Shown one piece after another: positions 7,943-16,785 of a DNA stretch of 45,964 nucleotides; within the stretch, counting starts at the first letter, position 1; every line of letters begins with the position of its first letter. The stretch spans positions 1 through 45,964 of the forward strand of contig CACWNW010000018.1 in NCBI GenBank assembly GCA_902762305.1, read 5' to 3'. Under the pieces are notes generated by a model. It did no database searches, was not told where the DNA came from, and worked only from the letters and a program-made list of their open reading frames with translations. Made by a program: the position numbers and the translations under genes. The stretch comes from Fibrobacter succinogenes. GTDB lineage: Bacteria > Fibrobacterota > Fibrobacteria > Fibrobacterales > Fibrobacteraceae.

Positions 7943-9226
7943 ATGGAACAGCCGCTCGCCGAAAGATTGCGTCCGCAGAACCTGGATGAATTTTTAGGCC
8001 AGAACAAGATTCTGGGCGAGCAGAGCCTTTTGCGCCGGAGCCTGGAAAACGATACCGTCCCGAGCATGATTTTCTGGGGGCCTCCCGGCTGCGGCAAGAC
8101 GAGCCTCGCGCACGTAATCCGCCAGAAGACCAAGAAGCGCTTCGTCGCGCTCTCCGCAGTCGCAAGCGGCGTGAAGGAAGTCAAGGAAGTCCTCGCCGAC
8201 GCGCGCCAGATGAAGAAGGCCTTTTTGGACACCATCCTCTTCATCGACGAAATCCACCGCTTTAACAAAGGCCAGCAAGACGCATTACTCGGCGCCGTGG
8301 AAGACGGCACGGTGACGCTTATCGGCGCCACTACCGAGAACCCGGGATTCGAAGTGAACGGGGCCTTGCTGAGCCGCTGCCAGCTCATACTGTTTGCGCC
8401 CCTCAGCAGCGACGACCTGCGCACGCTCATTTTCAGCGCGCTGCGCGACCACCCGCGTGGCCTGCAGCTCAAGGACGTGGAAATCGAAGACACCGTCGTC
8501 GACAAGCTCATCGCGCAATCCGAAGGCGATGCACGATTCTTGCTGAACCAGCTCGAATGGATTGGCAAGAGCCTCGGCGACCGCAAGAAGATTGACGAGA
8601 AGCTGCTGGAAGAATTCCAGTACAAGAAGCCTCTGCGCTACGACAAGAACGGCGAGGAGCACTACAACCTGATTTCGGCGCTCCACAAGTCGGTGCGCGG
8701 AAGCGACCCCGATGCCGCCGTCTACTGGCTGCACCGCATGCTGCAAGGCGGCGAAGACCCGCGGTTCATACTGCGCAGGCTCATGCGCATGGCGATGGAA
8801 GATGTCGGCCTAGCAGACCCGAACGCGCTACTGCTTGCAACAAGCGCGCGAGAAGCATACGACTTCATGGGCATACCCGAAGGCCTCATCGCGCTCGACG
8901 AGCTGGCGATATACCTCTCGCTTGCGCCCAAGAGCAACAGCCTTGAACTTGCCGGCATGGCGGCAGACCGCATTATACAACAGACGGGGACATTGCCCGT
9001 GCCGCGCGCGTTCCGGAATTCCGTGACCCGCGTAGGCAAACAGCTCGGTTACGGGAACGGGTACGAATACGACCACGACAGCCCGGGCGCATACTCCGCG
9101 CAGGAACACCTGCCGAAAGCACTTGAAGGCACGGAAATTTACCACCCGACAAACTACGGCAAAGAAAAACTGCTCGCCGAACGCCTCGCGCAGCTCAAGC
9201 AGATCAAGAAAGAGAAAAAGGGGTAA
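7943..9226 (+). CDS. rarA: Replication-associated recombination protein A (RarA/MgsA AAA+ ATPase)
   Basis: A 427-residue clamp-loader-like AAA+ ATPase that acts at stalled replication forks. Walker A is GPPGCGKT (46-53), Walker B is LFIDEIH (99-105), sensor 1 is GATTENP (128-134) and the Arg finger is in ALLSRCQ (141-147). The C-terminal half has the family tetramerisation blocks (YWLHRMLQGGEDPRFILRRL, then MGIPEG, LALAPKSN-like text) and the typical ending with a Lys-rich tail. Length matches the family. The start is 3 nt after the zinc-finger gene, without a clear RBS, suggesting translational coupling. Its last codons and stop form part of the first copy of a 59-bp direct repeat. Confidence 0.96.
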   Translation: MEQPLAERLRPQNLDEFLGQNKILGEQSLLRRSLENDTVPSMIFWGPPGCGKTSLAHVIRQKTKKRFVALSAVASGVKEVKEVLADARQMKKAFLDTILFIDEIHRFNKGQQDALLGAVEDGTVTLIGATTENPGFEVNGALLSRCQLILFAPLSSDDLRTLIFSALRDHPRGLQLKDVEIEDTVVDKLIAQSEGDARFLLNQLEWIGKSLGDRKKIDEKLLEEFQYKKPLRYDKNGEEHYNLISALHKSVRGSDPDAAVYWLHRMLQGGEDPRFILRRLMRMAMEDVGLADPNALLLATSAREAYDFMGIPEGLIALDELAIYLSLAPKSNSLELAGMAADRIIQQTGTLPVPRAFRNSVTRVGKQLGYGNGYEYDHDSPGAYSAQEHLPKALEGTEIYHPTNYGKEKLLAERLAQLKQIKKEKKG

Positions 9227-9273
9227 AACCGCCTATAGACACACTTGTCGCTACGCGACTGCGGTGTGACGAT
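9215..9273. repeat. 59-bp direct repeat, copy 1 (includes rarA 3' end)
   Basis: This stretch is identical to 11914-11972. It begins with AAAAAGGGGTAA, the last codons and stop of rarA, and contains a hairpin (CACAC 9240-9244 / GTGTG 9264-9268 with an inner TCGC-TAC-GCGA stem) that may serve as a terminator for the convergent rarA and FISUMP genes. The 13-base core GCGGTGTGACGAT occurs a third time at 12001-12013. Confidence 0.9.
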
Positions 9274-9280
9274 TTAGCCA

Positions 9281-11812
9281 TTAGTCCTTGACGCAGCGAA
9301 TTCCGAAGCGGAAGCGGTTGTTATCGCTTTTACGAACAGGCCTCTTGAAGACGGTCTTGCGCACGTCATTGACTCCGTTCGACGACATGATGTAGTAGTA
9401 GCCTGCATCGTTATCGATATCTTCTGCACCGATACACGCCACGGCCTCGTCCCTGACATTGACCATGTCGTAGCCCTCATGATCCTGGTAGCAGGTGTTC
9501 GGGATAACGGCAAAACCGTACTTATCTGTACCCTGGTTGTACCAAGGCCAGCTGAACGTGTATCTCAAATCGATGGCATATGTCGCCGAATCATTTGCCT
9601 TGGCATAAGCGAGCAGGCTATCCCAATCCGCAGTAGTCGAGACATGCCAGCCATCCGGGCAGATGGATCCCGTTGAATCAAACGGGTAGGTGTAGTGCAG
9701 CCCGTAAATGTCGCAGGAATCTTTCTTGCAGAGGCTATTATCCGATACATACTTGAGGTTTTCCGCCATCCATGTCGTGCCGTTGATTTCTACGGTCCTA
9801 TATTCATGGCCATCGCGTTCATCGACAAGCGTACCGTATGTACCCTTGTATCCGTATACCACTTTCTCTTCGCTCACGCAGCGGACGTTAAACTTAGTGT
9901 TTCCTTTGGCGTTCGCTTTAGAAACAAACGCAGAATCATCCGCATAGCCAACTTTATGGGCGGACAAGGCATATACAAGGGAATCATTCAGTTCCGTACT
10001 TGACCACAGGTAGGTTGCCGTATCGCCAAAATCATCCCTGCCGTTCCATATATACCCCATCATTATAAGCGAGAACCCCGAACTGTTAGTACCCTTTTGG
10101 GTATCATTCTCCTGGGATACCAGATAACGGGCTTTCTTATTATGAGCAGCTAGATACATCAACGTATCAAAGTCATCCTTTGTGGGCAGGTGCCAACCTG
10201 CAGGGCAGGCCGTCATGGCATCTTCATGCCGATAGAACCTTCCATAGCGCATGCACGAGAACGAATTAACATCGCGGGTTCCATTATAACACACGCTGCT
10301 GTCCGTCTCGAAATTCAGGTTCTCCGCCATCCACTTGGTATGCCCGATGTTTATGGTCTTGTACGTCCTGTTATCGCGGCTATCGGTAAATTCCCCGTAC
10401 TCGAGTTCGGGGTTCATGTAACTCAAGGTATCGTCCTTGAGGCGCCCCTTCATGCAAAGCAGCCCGGACACGTTCGCGGTATCGTTCTTGATTGTCGCGA
10501 TATTCGAGCCTTTCGCAAATACGACACTTCCCGTTATTTCGCCCTTCTTGTTCCCCCCTATCAGGAACCTGGCCTCATTGCCATCCGTGGGCTTAATGCC
10601 GAGACCAAATGCGTCAAAGGCATAGTCGTCACCCCAGCCTTCCTGTGCCTTGAGCATAAACCCGGCAAAGCACTCGCCACCGACATAAGCGAGAAGTTCT
10701 TTCCACTCGCTCTCTCTCGGGATATGCCATCCGAAGGGGCACGCCTTCTTGCCGTTAGCCTCGAGATACACATACCTGCCATTGATTTTCAAACTACCGT
10801 CTTCGTATATGGAGCACTTATTTTCGCCATTCTTGTTGCAGGCTCGGGTAGAAAGCGAACTGTTTGGTTCAGCGCCATTACACACCTTCCGGTCTTCGCC
10901 ACGGACACCGAATGTCGACGTAGGATTATTTATATCGGGAACCAAGTCTCCCTTTATGCACCGCAATGCAGCAGGAGACGCAAAATTCGTAGCCGCCTTG
11001 TCTTTGATATTTTTTGAGTCAAATACCATGAAATACGGTGTGATATTTTCACTACCACTGGTCTGCGTAGCCGTAAAGAAATTTAACGCAGCCGATTTAT
11101 TCGTCCCCTTTTCGGGAATGGCAACGGTAAAACCATAATCATCGGTCCCCTGATAACTCGACGCGTTATCCTTAGAAAACAGAGACGGAGCTAACCCCTT
11201 ATACTCGTAGAATGTGGGTGTCGATCCGTAGAACTTATTAAGCAGGGCCAACCAATCCCCCCTCGTCGGAATTCTCCATCCATCCGGGCAGATTCCCTGG
11301 AGTGGCTGGTCACAAACAATGTTGTGTCCACAATAGGATTTTGTAGAATCAATAACCTCACCCCAGGTATAGATCCTTCCATACTTGGTGCAGTCCTTAT
11401 TATCACCTTCGTGGCAGCCGATGCTAGATGCCGGCGCGTAGTTCAGGTTCTGCGCCATCCAGGTCATCCCATCAACGGTAATGGTCCTGTACTCGCGCCC
11501 GTCACGCTTGTCGGTAAACGTGCCCTTCTCGATTTTAGAGTCGTCGGGGAGGTTTCTCGACGAAGACGATTCCGCGCTAGAAGACGACCCGCTGGAACTG
11601 GAGCCTTTCTTACTGGAGCTGGAGCCCTTCTTGCTGGAACTGGAACCGCTCTTGGAATCGACAGAGCCTTCATCGCCATCGGAATCGCTCGAGTCTTCTT
11701 CCAGGGAAGAATCGTCATCGTGAGCAATAAAGCCGGAATCGCCATCCCCGCAGGAGGTGATAGCAAACACGAAAGCCACCACCAGGATAAAAAGAAATTT
11801 TTGTTCCTTCAT
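9281..11812 (-). CDS. FISUMP-domain surface lipoprotein with polyserine linker
   Basis: An 843-residue lipoprotein. The signal peptide ends in the lipobox AITSC with lipidated Cys21, followed by an acidic then Ser-rich linker (SSSSKKG repeats, about 34-90). There are three clear FISUMP repeats opening GTFTDKRDGREYRTITVDG, GEFTDSRDNRTYKTINIG and GTLVDERDGHEYRTVEING, each followed by TWMAxNL and a CPxGWHxP block, and one degenerate repeat in the middle (GKKACPFGWHIPRESEW). The family is abundant in Fibrobacter and its function is unknown; a surface-binding role is inferred. ATG 11812 is chosen because the signal peptide begins there and GGAGG/AGGG lies upstream. The gene sits between two 59-bp direct repeats. 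Confidence 0.93.
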   Translation of the reverse strand: MKEQKFLFILVVAFVFAITSCGDGDSGFIAHDDDSSLEEDSSDSDGDEGSVDSKSGSSSSKKGSSSSKKGSSSSGSSSSAESSSSRNLPDDSKIEKGTFTDKRDGREYRTITVDGMTWMAQNLNYAPASSIGCHEGDNKDCTKYGRIYTWGEVIDSTKSYCGHNIVCDQPLQGICPDGWRIPTRGDWLALLNKFYGSTPTFYEYKGLAPSLFSKDNASSYQGTDDYGFTVAIPEKGTNKSAALNFFTATQTSGSENITPYFMVFDSKNIKDKAATNFASPAALRCIKGDLVPDINNPTSTFGVRGEDRKVCNGAEPNSSLSTRACNKNGENKCSIYEDGSLKINGRYVYLEANGKKACPFGWHIPRESEWKELLAYVGGECFAGFMLKAQEGWGDDYAFDAFGLGIKPTDGNEARFLIGGNKKGEITGSVVFAKGSNIATIKNDTANVSGLLCMKGRLKDDTLSYMNPELEYGEFTDSRDNRTYKTINIGHTKWMAENLNFETDSSVCYNGTRDVNSFSCMRYGRFYRHEDAMTACPAGWHLPTKDDFDTLMYLAAHNKKARYLVSQENDTQKGTNSSGFSLIMMGYIWNGRDDFGDTATYLWSSTELNDSLVYALSAHKVGYADDSAFVSKANAKGNTKFNVRCVSEEKVVYGYKGTYGTLVDERDGHEYRTVEINGTTWMAENLKYVSDNSLCKKDSCDIYGLHYTYPFDSTGSICPDGWHVSTTADWDSLLAYAKANDSATYAIDLRYTFSWPWYNQGTDKYGFAVIPNTCYQDHEGYDMVNVRDEAVACIGAEDIDNDAGYYYIMSSNGVNDVRKTVFKRPVRKSDNNRFRFGIRCVKD

Positions 11813-11839
11813 ATAAGCCCTGAACCTCCGTTTTATCAA

Positions 11840-11868
11840 GTTATATATTTTTCTGCAACGGTAATCAA
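11840..11868 (-). promoter_or_regulatory. Promoter of the 9281-11812 FISUMP gene
   Basis: On the minus strand TTGATT (11868-11863) and TATAAC (11845-11840) are separated by 17 nt, about 28 nt upstream of the chosen ATG. The spacing and position suit a sigma70-type promoter. It lies inside the segment bracketed by the 59-bp repeats, so the gene carries its own promoter. Confidence 0.5.
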
Positions 11869-11913
11869 GCCCTACGGGCCGCAATTTCGCCCTTTTCGTG
11901 GGAAAGTCAACTT

Positions 11914-11972
11914 AAAAAGGGGTAAAACCGCCTATAGACACACTTGTCGCTACGCGACTGCGGTGTGACGAT
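11914..11972. repeat. 59-bp direct repeat, copy 2
   Basis: A perfect copy of 9215-9273, including the AAAAAGGGGTAA that ends rarA in copy 1, but here no gene ends in it. The two copies bracket a 2.64-kb spacer (9274-11913) holding a single FISUMP gene. A partial third copy of the core (GCGGTGTGACGAT) follows at 12001-12013, before the prmA 3' end. Confidence 0.9.
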
Positions 11973-12025
11973 ATCGGAAGGCACTGAAATTACACACGAC
12001 GCGGTGTGACGATGCGGAACCTAAA

Positions 12026-12871
12026 TTAGGCGTTTACCGCCAGAACGCTCCACCACTCTGTGCTTATGCGCTCGGCCTTCACCTTGAAGCCGGCTTCTTC
12101 GAACCACTTGAGGATGTAATCCTTTTCCGTCAGGAGCTGGCCGCTGATAATCAACTCGCCGCCTGGCGCAAGGAGGTCTTCGATGTCGTCGCGCAGGGGC
12201 CAGAGTTCACTCCGGATCATGTTGCACAGGATGACGTCGAACTTGGTATCGTCCTTGAACGCATCCAGGAATCCGAGCACGCAGTCGCTCTCGCCGAATC
12301 CGTTGCGCTCGAAGTTTTCCGCGATGCAGGGAATCGTGAGCGGGTCGATTTCGGTACCTACCGCAAGGCGGGCGCCCAAGCGGCGGGCGTACATCGCGAG
12401 GATGCCGGTACCGGTCCCGATGTCGAGCACGGTCTTTCCCTTGAAATCGATATTCTCCATGAGCGTGGCACAGCTGCTCGTGGTATCGTGCTCGCCCGTC
12501 CCGAAGGCGGTCTTCGCCTCGAGTTCAAGCACTACGGCCTGCGGGTCGTCGGGAGTGAATTCCACCCAGGGCGGGCGCACCCACAAGTGCGGGGAAACGG
12601 AAACAGGCTGGGCGCGGTCACGCCACCACTTGTCCCAATCCTTCGCGGGCTCGTCGCTCAGCGTAAAATGGTACTGCGGGAACTCCGCCACAATGCGGTC
12701 GCGCTCGGCCTTGTCGCCCGTATAAAAGCAGAAGTCCGTACGGCCTTCCGCCTTCGGGTCGAGTTCCTCGAGCGTCGCCACCCCCGCCTCGAAAAGCAGG
12801 TAGCTTGCGAGTTCAAAATCTTCGATAGGGCAATAGCCCTCCGCCTTGTACCATGTATCGATTTTCTGCAT
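12026..12871 (-). CDS. prmA: Ribosomal protein L11 methyltransferase
   Basis: A 281-residue S-adenosylmethionine-dependent methyltransferase predicted to methylate ribosomal protein L11. The PrmA-specific block FGTGEHDTT (123-131) and SAM motif I VLDIGTGTGILA (148-159) are present, and the N-terminal substrate-recognition domain is of normal size (KDWDKWWRDRAQPVSVS). The catalytic-loop position reads CNMIRSEL where many PrmA proteins have an N(I/L)L-type sequence, a modest difference. A -10-like TAAATT lies exactly six bases upstream of ATG 12871, with no RBS, so the message may be leaderless. Ancestrally it was probably convergent with rarA before the FISUMP segment was inserted. Confidence 0.93.
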   Translation of the reverse strand: MQKIDTWYKAEGYCPIEDFELASYLLFEAGVATLEELDPKAEGRTDFCFYTGDKAERDRIVAEFPQYHFTLSDEPAKDWDKWWRDRAQPVSVSPHLWVRPPWVEFTPDDPQAVVLELEAKTAFGTGEHDTTSSCATLMENIDFKGKTVLDIGTGTGILAMYARRLGARLAVGTEIDPLTIPCIAENFERNGFGESDCVLGFLDAFKDDTKFDVILCNMIRSELWPLRDDIEDLLAPGGELIISGQLLTEKDYILKWFEEAGFKVKAERISTEWWSVLAVNA

Positions 12872-12877
12872 GCAGTA

Positions 12878-12883
12878 AATTTA
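12878..12883 (-). promoter_or_regulatory. -10 box TAAATT, six bases before the prmA ATG
   Basis: On the minus strand TAAATT is followed by TACTGC and ATG 12871, with no Shine-Dalgarno sequence. The spacing places the transcription start at or next to the start codon. The -35 position is occupied by the GC palindrome at 12899-12918. Confidence 0.5.
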
Positions 12884-12898
12884 CAAATATGCAAAAAG

Positions 12899-12918
12899 AT
12901 CCCCGCCTTCGCGGGGAT
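12899..12918. repeat. Short palindrome ATCCCCGC-CTTC-GCGGGGAT
   Basis: A perfect 8-bp stem with a 4-nt loop, flanked by G and GAC, in the prmA upstream region. Its form resembles small intergenic palindromic repeats found dispersed in many bacterial genomes. Only one copy lies in this window. Confidence 0.6.
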
Positions 12919-12965
12919 GACATTATGAAAGAAACGCCTCAATTATCAACACATCCATAAGGAAA

Positions 12966-12997
12966 GGCGCATCGGAAAATCCGACGCGCCCCTTTTT
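12966..12997 (-). terminator. Intrinsic terminator after the beta-propeller lipoprotein
   Basis: GGCGCATCGG-AAAA-TCCGACGCGCC forms a strong stem about 35 nt past the stop of the 13027-14472 gene. Minus-strand reading has AAAAAAGG before the stem and TTTCC after it, so as a terminator it is weak on the minus strand and better on the plus strand (CCTTTTTT). It probably ends the btuB operon. Confidence 0.55.
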
Positions 12998-13026
12998 TGA
13001 GGTGTAATTCCAAATTACGGACTTAG

Positions 13027-14472
13027 CTATTCCACGACTTCGATTTTCTTTGCGCTGAGTTCCTTCGTATCGATGGAAGAAATCGTCGAACCGTCCGTGA
13101 GAGAAATCTTGCGGATTTCTGCCACGTTGTACATGGCGACCCAAGCGGTGTTGTTGTCGATAGCCACGATATCGTAGGGGTTTTCAGCGTTGATTGCCTT
13201 CTGCCAGGCAACCGTCTTTGCGCTGGTATTCACCTTCGAAATGCTGCCCTTGTCCTTGCGGTCCATTACATACAGGCCACCATTGACTACCACAATTTTC
13301 ATGTCACCCGAAAACTGAATTCCTTGGTCGCTAAGGCTTCCGTTTTCAACCCAATAAAGGCTACCAGAAATATAGTCCGACATAATGACGAACACTTCGC
13401 CATCGACAGCGGCAACACCGGCAGGCTTATTTTTCGGCTTATTTTCATCATAAAGGGTGGTGAGTTTCAAACCATTATAAGAATACGCGACCGCACCACG
13501 GTCGCCGATATAGAAGAGTTCTCCCTTGCGATCAAAGTAAATGGAACCGCTAGCATCGACAACACCATCAATTTTCCTTACCGACTTATCATTCAAATCG
13601 ACTTCGACAGCGGGAACATTCTGGTAAGCCTTGTAAACGGCAACAACAGCCTTGCCAGAAACTGGATCAGCATCCATCATGTACACGCCACCGCCAAGCA
13701 GCGTACCGCTCACCCAAAGTTCAGACTTCTTTTTCTTCAGGTCAACCTTTTCGATACCGCGGTTTTCATCGGCATCAATACCCCAAGCGGCGTTGTATTC
13801 GCCCTGTGTACCCACGTACACATTGCCCTTCACGACCTTCACAGCCTGCGGGTTCTTGGTCAGAAGCTGAATCGTATCAAGAAGGGTGCCATCGCTCAAT
13901 TTATACATAGCGAGAAGGCCCGGATCGTTGAAGATTGCGCTATATCCATCAGCGCCAACTTCATAGCGCTGGAACACGGCAAACAGTGTATCGCCGGAAA
14001 CTTCGAGGTCGGCGGCATTAGGCGTTTCAGAGAGGAAAGTCACCTTCGGTTCCACGGAACTGCTAGATTCCGGTTCTTCGGAAGAGCTGCTCACCGCCTC
14101 GCTGGAACTGGACTTGGCTTCGCTGGAACTGGATTTTGCGGAGCTGCTAGAGTTGGCCTTTTCGGAAGAACTCGACTTAGCAGAGCTGCTGGAGTCCTTT
14201 TTTTCAGAGCTGCTGGACTTGTCGTCCTTCTTGCTGGAGCTGGACTTAGCCTTTTCCGAGCTGCTCGACTTGCCCTTCTTCGAGCTGCTGGACTTCGCCT
14301 TCACGGAGCTGGAGCTTTCGCCGTCGTCGGAATCGCTGCTGAGATCATCGTCCAGGCAGTTTTCATTGTCGAGGCAATCCACGCTGGCGCCCGAGCTGTT
14401 GTCGTCACCGCAAGCGCTCATGAAGAACGCAAGCGACATCGAAGCGAGTAGTGTGAGGATTTTTTTATTCAT
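13027..14472 (-). CDS. Surface lipoprotein with polyserine tether and beta-propeller domain, BtuG-like candidate
   Basis: A 481-residue lipoprotein. The signal peptide ends FMSAC (lipidated Cys21). Residues about 50-145 are a tether of SSSS blocks alternating with Lys/Glu/Ala. The rest is a YVTN/SMP-30-like beta-propeller, seen as repeated blade text: PQAVKVVKGNVYVGT, GIEKVDLKKKKSEL, ASGSIYFDRKGELFYIG, PAGVAAVDGEVFVIM, KIVVVNGGLYVMD, PYDIVAIDNNTAWVA. It starts 42 nt after the BtuB-like receptor under a cobalamin riboswitch. In Bacteroides, BtuG is a surface beta-propeller lipoprotein that captures vitamin B12 and hands it to BtuB. Architecture and context suggest the same job here, although this is inference and direct sequence similarity was not tested. 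RBS AGGAAG precedes ATG 14472. Confidence 0.85.
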   Translation of the reverse strand: MNKKILTLLASMSLAFFMSACGDDNSSGASVDCLDNENCLDDDLSSDSDDGESSSSVKAKSSSSKKGKSSSSEKAKSSSSKKDDKSSSSEKKDSSSSAKSSSSEKANSSSSAKSSSSEAKSSSSEAVSSSSEEPESSSSVEPKVTFLSETPNAADLEVSGDTLFAVFQRYEVGADGYSAIFNDPGLLAMYKLSDGTLLDTIQLLTKNPQAVKVVKGNVYVGTQGEYNAAWGIDADENRGIEKVDLKKKKSELWVSGTLLGGGVYMMDADPVSGKAVVAVYKAYQNVPAVEVDLNDKSVRKIDGVVDASGSIYFDRKGELFYIGDRGAVAYSYNGLKLTTLYDENKPKNKPAGVAAVDGEVFVIMSDYISGSLYWVENGSLSDQGIQFSGDMKIVVVNGGLYVMDRKDKGSISKVNTSAKTVAWQKAINAENPYDIVAIDNNTAWVAMYNVAEIRKISLTDGSTISSIDTKELSAKKIEVVE

Positions 14473-14514
14473 GGTTGCTTCCTTTTCTGGCTTTTCGCAT
14501 GTTATGCGCGGGGG

Positions 14515-16569
14515 CTAGAACCCCTGTATGAGTGTAAACCTGTATTCTCGACCGGGCGCCGGGTAGGGCGTATAGATATTGCGGTAGGTCTCATCCGAAA
14601 TATTGTCCACGGCGAACATGATTCTCGTCTTTTGCCACGGCTGCCATGCAATCGAGGCGTTATAGCGGGCAACCGGGGGCTGCCTCGTGAAATTCATACG
14701 GTCACTGAAAATTCGCGTCCTGTAAACAGCCTGGAACACGACGCTCAAATCAAGCGGCAAGAAGAACGTACCTTCGGCAAAATAGCTGTGCACGGGTTCG
14801 CCCGGCAGCAAGTTGCCCTTGTAGCCCGCGTCCACACCGTCGTCACGCGGGTCCTGGATTGTCCCGCGTAGCACCGTCTGGAAGAATTTCACCGGACGGC
14901 TTTCCAGCTCCAGTTCCACCCCGCGAATAAGCGACTTGTCGATATTGAAGGCCTTCATCAGGTTGGTACTGATAATCCAATATATACCGTTCTCGACATG
15001 ATTCTCGAAGTAGGTGGCACGCAATACCGAGCGGTTCTTCGGGGTCGCAAGCGAAAGGCCCGCGGCAAAACGCAAGGCAGATTCATCCTTGAGCGTGGGG
15101 CTCGAAAGCAATCCCGGATACACGCCGTAAAGTTCCATCAGTTGCGGCTGCCTGTAAAAGCGCCCGAACGAAACGTTGCCGCCAATCCAAGAATCCTTCT
15201 TCCCGAGTTTCGCCTGCACCATTCCCGCAAGGCTCAAATCACGGTCCGTTGCCTCGCTCACCACCGCAGCACCCGTAGTCATCAGCACCTGGCCGCCACC
15301 GATATCGTCGTACGTTTTGAGGATGTTGCCTTCGGCAAAAAGCGAGAACCAATCCGTAAAGCTGTATTCCGCATTGCCCGCAATGGAACACGTAAGGCGT
15401 TCCAGTTCAAAGCTTTTCAGCGTTCCGCGCGATTCCCAAAGTTCCGCACTGCCCGCAAGGCGCAAGTACGCCTCAAATTTGTCCAGCAGCAAATTCGCCG
15501 AAATCTCGGGAACGGCCCTATAGCCCGCAAGCCCATACTCCCTGAAATCCTTCGAGAGGAATCCTATCTTGTCGAGAGGGTAATACGATTGGGACATGTT
15601 CTTCTCGAACTTGCCGGTAACACCCGCCTCGAGAAACAGCACATCGAAAAAAGTCGGGAATTCTAGCCGGTACGCAACCTGCGCCATGTCGCCCACAAAT
15701 TCCGCCACATACGTCTGCAGGTCTTCCACGCCGGGGTTCCCCGCCTGCGTGTGCATCGCACTTGCAGACAAAATAGAGAAGGCCCCGTTCCCGTGGAGCA
15801 TGCGGTACTGGAAACTGCCGGAATATTCCGTGAACTCCGCGTTCCTGCGCCTGTCCTTAAAGTCGTCCTCATCGTTATAGAGGGTACCGTTTCTGTTATC
15901 GAACTCGTAATCGTTATCGCTGTGGCGCATGGATGCCGTCGCGGAGAACTGCACGCTGTCCTTTATGCTTGCGGAAACCTGCACGGAACCTTCGAACGTG
16001 TTATGCGAACCGTAACTCGCAATGACGCGCCCCTTCGGGGTCCTGCCGCTATGCAACGCATCCTTGGTCACGAAGTTTATCGCGCCACCTAGGCCCGCGC
16101 CGCCGAACTTCGCCGGGACCCTGTCCTTGTAGACCTCTATCCTCTCGATATTGTTGAGGTCGATTGCCCCCAGGTCGGCAGCACCGCCACCCGCATCGTT
16201 CAGGGGAATCCCGTCAATGCAAATCAGCACGTTACGTGCGGCAATCCCGCGGATAGATACCGTCTGGAAACTGCCCATGCCGCCCTGCTTGTAACCCTGG
16301 ATGCCCGAAAGCGACGAAATGACTTCGGAAGCCGAAAGGCCGAGGCCCTCCCATGCGGAAGGCGTAATTTCCATGTAGTCCGTTCCCGAGACTTCGACTC
16401 CGGATTCGGAGGGAGCGCTGATTATGGACTGCCCCAAGTCCTGAGCCGGGGCGGATTCATCGACGGAAATATCCTTCAATGAAGGATTGTCCTGCGCATG
16501 GGCGCCAACCCAGGCACAACACGAAAAGACCGCATACATCGCGGCTTTGCAGAATGACGTCGTTCGCAT
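14515..16569 (-). CDS. btuB: TonB-dependent outer-membrane receptor, probable vitamin B12 receptor
   Basis: A 684-residue outer-membrane beta-barrel receptor. The signal peptide (to about residue 25, AHA-QD) is followed by a plug domain with SVSIRG-like text (FQTVSIRGIAARNVLICIDG), IERIEVYKDR and GAINFVTK, then a barrel rich in alternating beta strands ending in the aromatic terminus FTLIQGF. A cobalamin riboswitch sits directly upstream, with its B12 box about 25 nt before the ATG, so cobalamins are the likely substrate. The RBS GAGGA lies five bases upstream of ATG 16569. A beta-propeller lipoprotein follows 42 nt downstream. No inner-membrane BtuCDF genes are in the window. Energy would come from a TonB system such as the one at 27820-33416. 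Confidence 0.92.
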   Translation of the reverse strand: MRTTSFCKAAMYAVFSCCAWVGAHAQDNPSLKDISVDESAPAQDLGQSIISAPSESGVEVSGTDYMEITPSAWEGLGLSASEVISSLSGIQGYKQGGMGSFQTVSIRGIAARNVLICIDGIPLNDAGGGAADLGAIDLNNIERIEVYKDRVPAKFGGAGLGGAINFVTKDALHSGRTPKGRVIASYGSHNTFEGSVQVSASIKDSVQFSATASMRHSDNDYEFDNRNGTLYNDEDDFKDRRRNAEFTEYSGSFQYRMLHGNGAFSILSASAMHTQAGNPGVEDLQTYVAEFVGDMAQVAYRLEFPTFFDVLFLEAGVTGKFEKNMSQSYYPLDKIGFLSKDFREYGLAGYRAVPEISANLLLDKFEAYLRLAGSAELWESRGTLKSFELERLTCSIAGNAEYSFTDWFSLFAEGNILKTYDDIGGGQVLMTTGAAVVSEATDRDLSLAGMVQAKLGKKDSWIGGNVSFGRFYRQPQLMELYGVYPGLLSSPTLKDESALRFAAGLSLATPKNRSVLRATYFENHVENGIYWIISTNLMKAFNIDKSLIRGVELELESRPVKFFQTVLRGTIQDPRDDGVDAGYKGNLLPGEPVHSYFAEGTFFLPLDLSVVFQAVYRTRIFSDRMNFTRQPPVARYNASIAWQPWQKTRIMFAVDNISDETYRNIYTPYPAPGREYRFTLIQGF

Positions 16570-16579
16570 CGTTCCTCAA

Positions 16580-16778
16580 CATCACGCTTCCCGCAGTTCT
16601 TCTGGCTCGGGGATCAACCTACTCCCGGCTCCTTCACACGCGGGTCACGCGCATTGGTTCATGCCGGTTTCGTCCTCCCTTACAGCGGCGCGACCGCCCC
16701 CGGCTTTCACGGGGTTCTCTCCTTGCAGGCCACCCGAACCGGGCTTTCCGCATGGGCTTTTCAGGGCACAGGAAACTT
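16580..16778 (-). promoter_or_regulatory. Cobalamin riboswitch
   Basis: The minus-strand leader carries the ordered conserved blocks of the cobalamin riboswitch: GGTTCGGGTGGCC, then GAGAACCCCGTGAAAGCCGG, CGCGCCGCTGTAA (matching the CCGCxACTGTAA block), and the B12 box GAGCCAGAAGAACTGC at 16608-16593. The box lies just upstream of the btuB RBS (GAGGA), so B12 binding probably blocks ribosome access and lowers expression of the receptor and its lipoprotein. Limits are approximate. Confidence 0.93.
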
Positions 16779-16785
16779 TTTAATA

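Noticed and set aside
9274-11913. The segment between the 59-bp repeats as a transposon
   Set aside because: It contains no transposase, integrase or terminal inverted repeats; only a cassette-like or recombination origin is supported.
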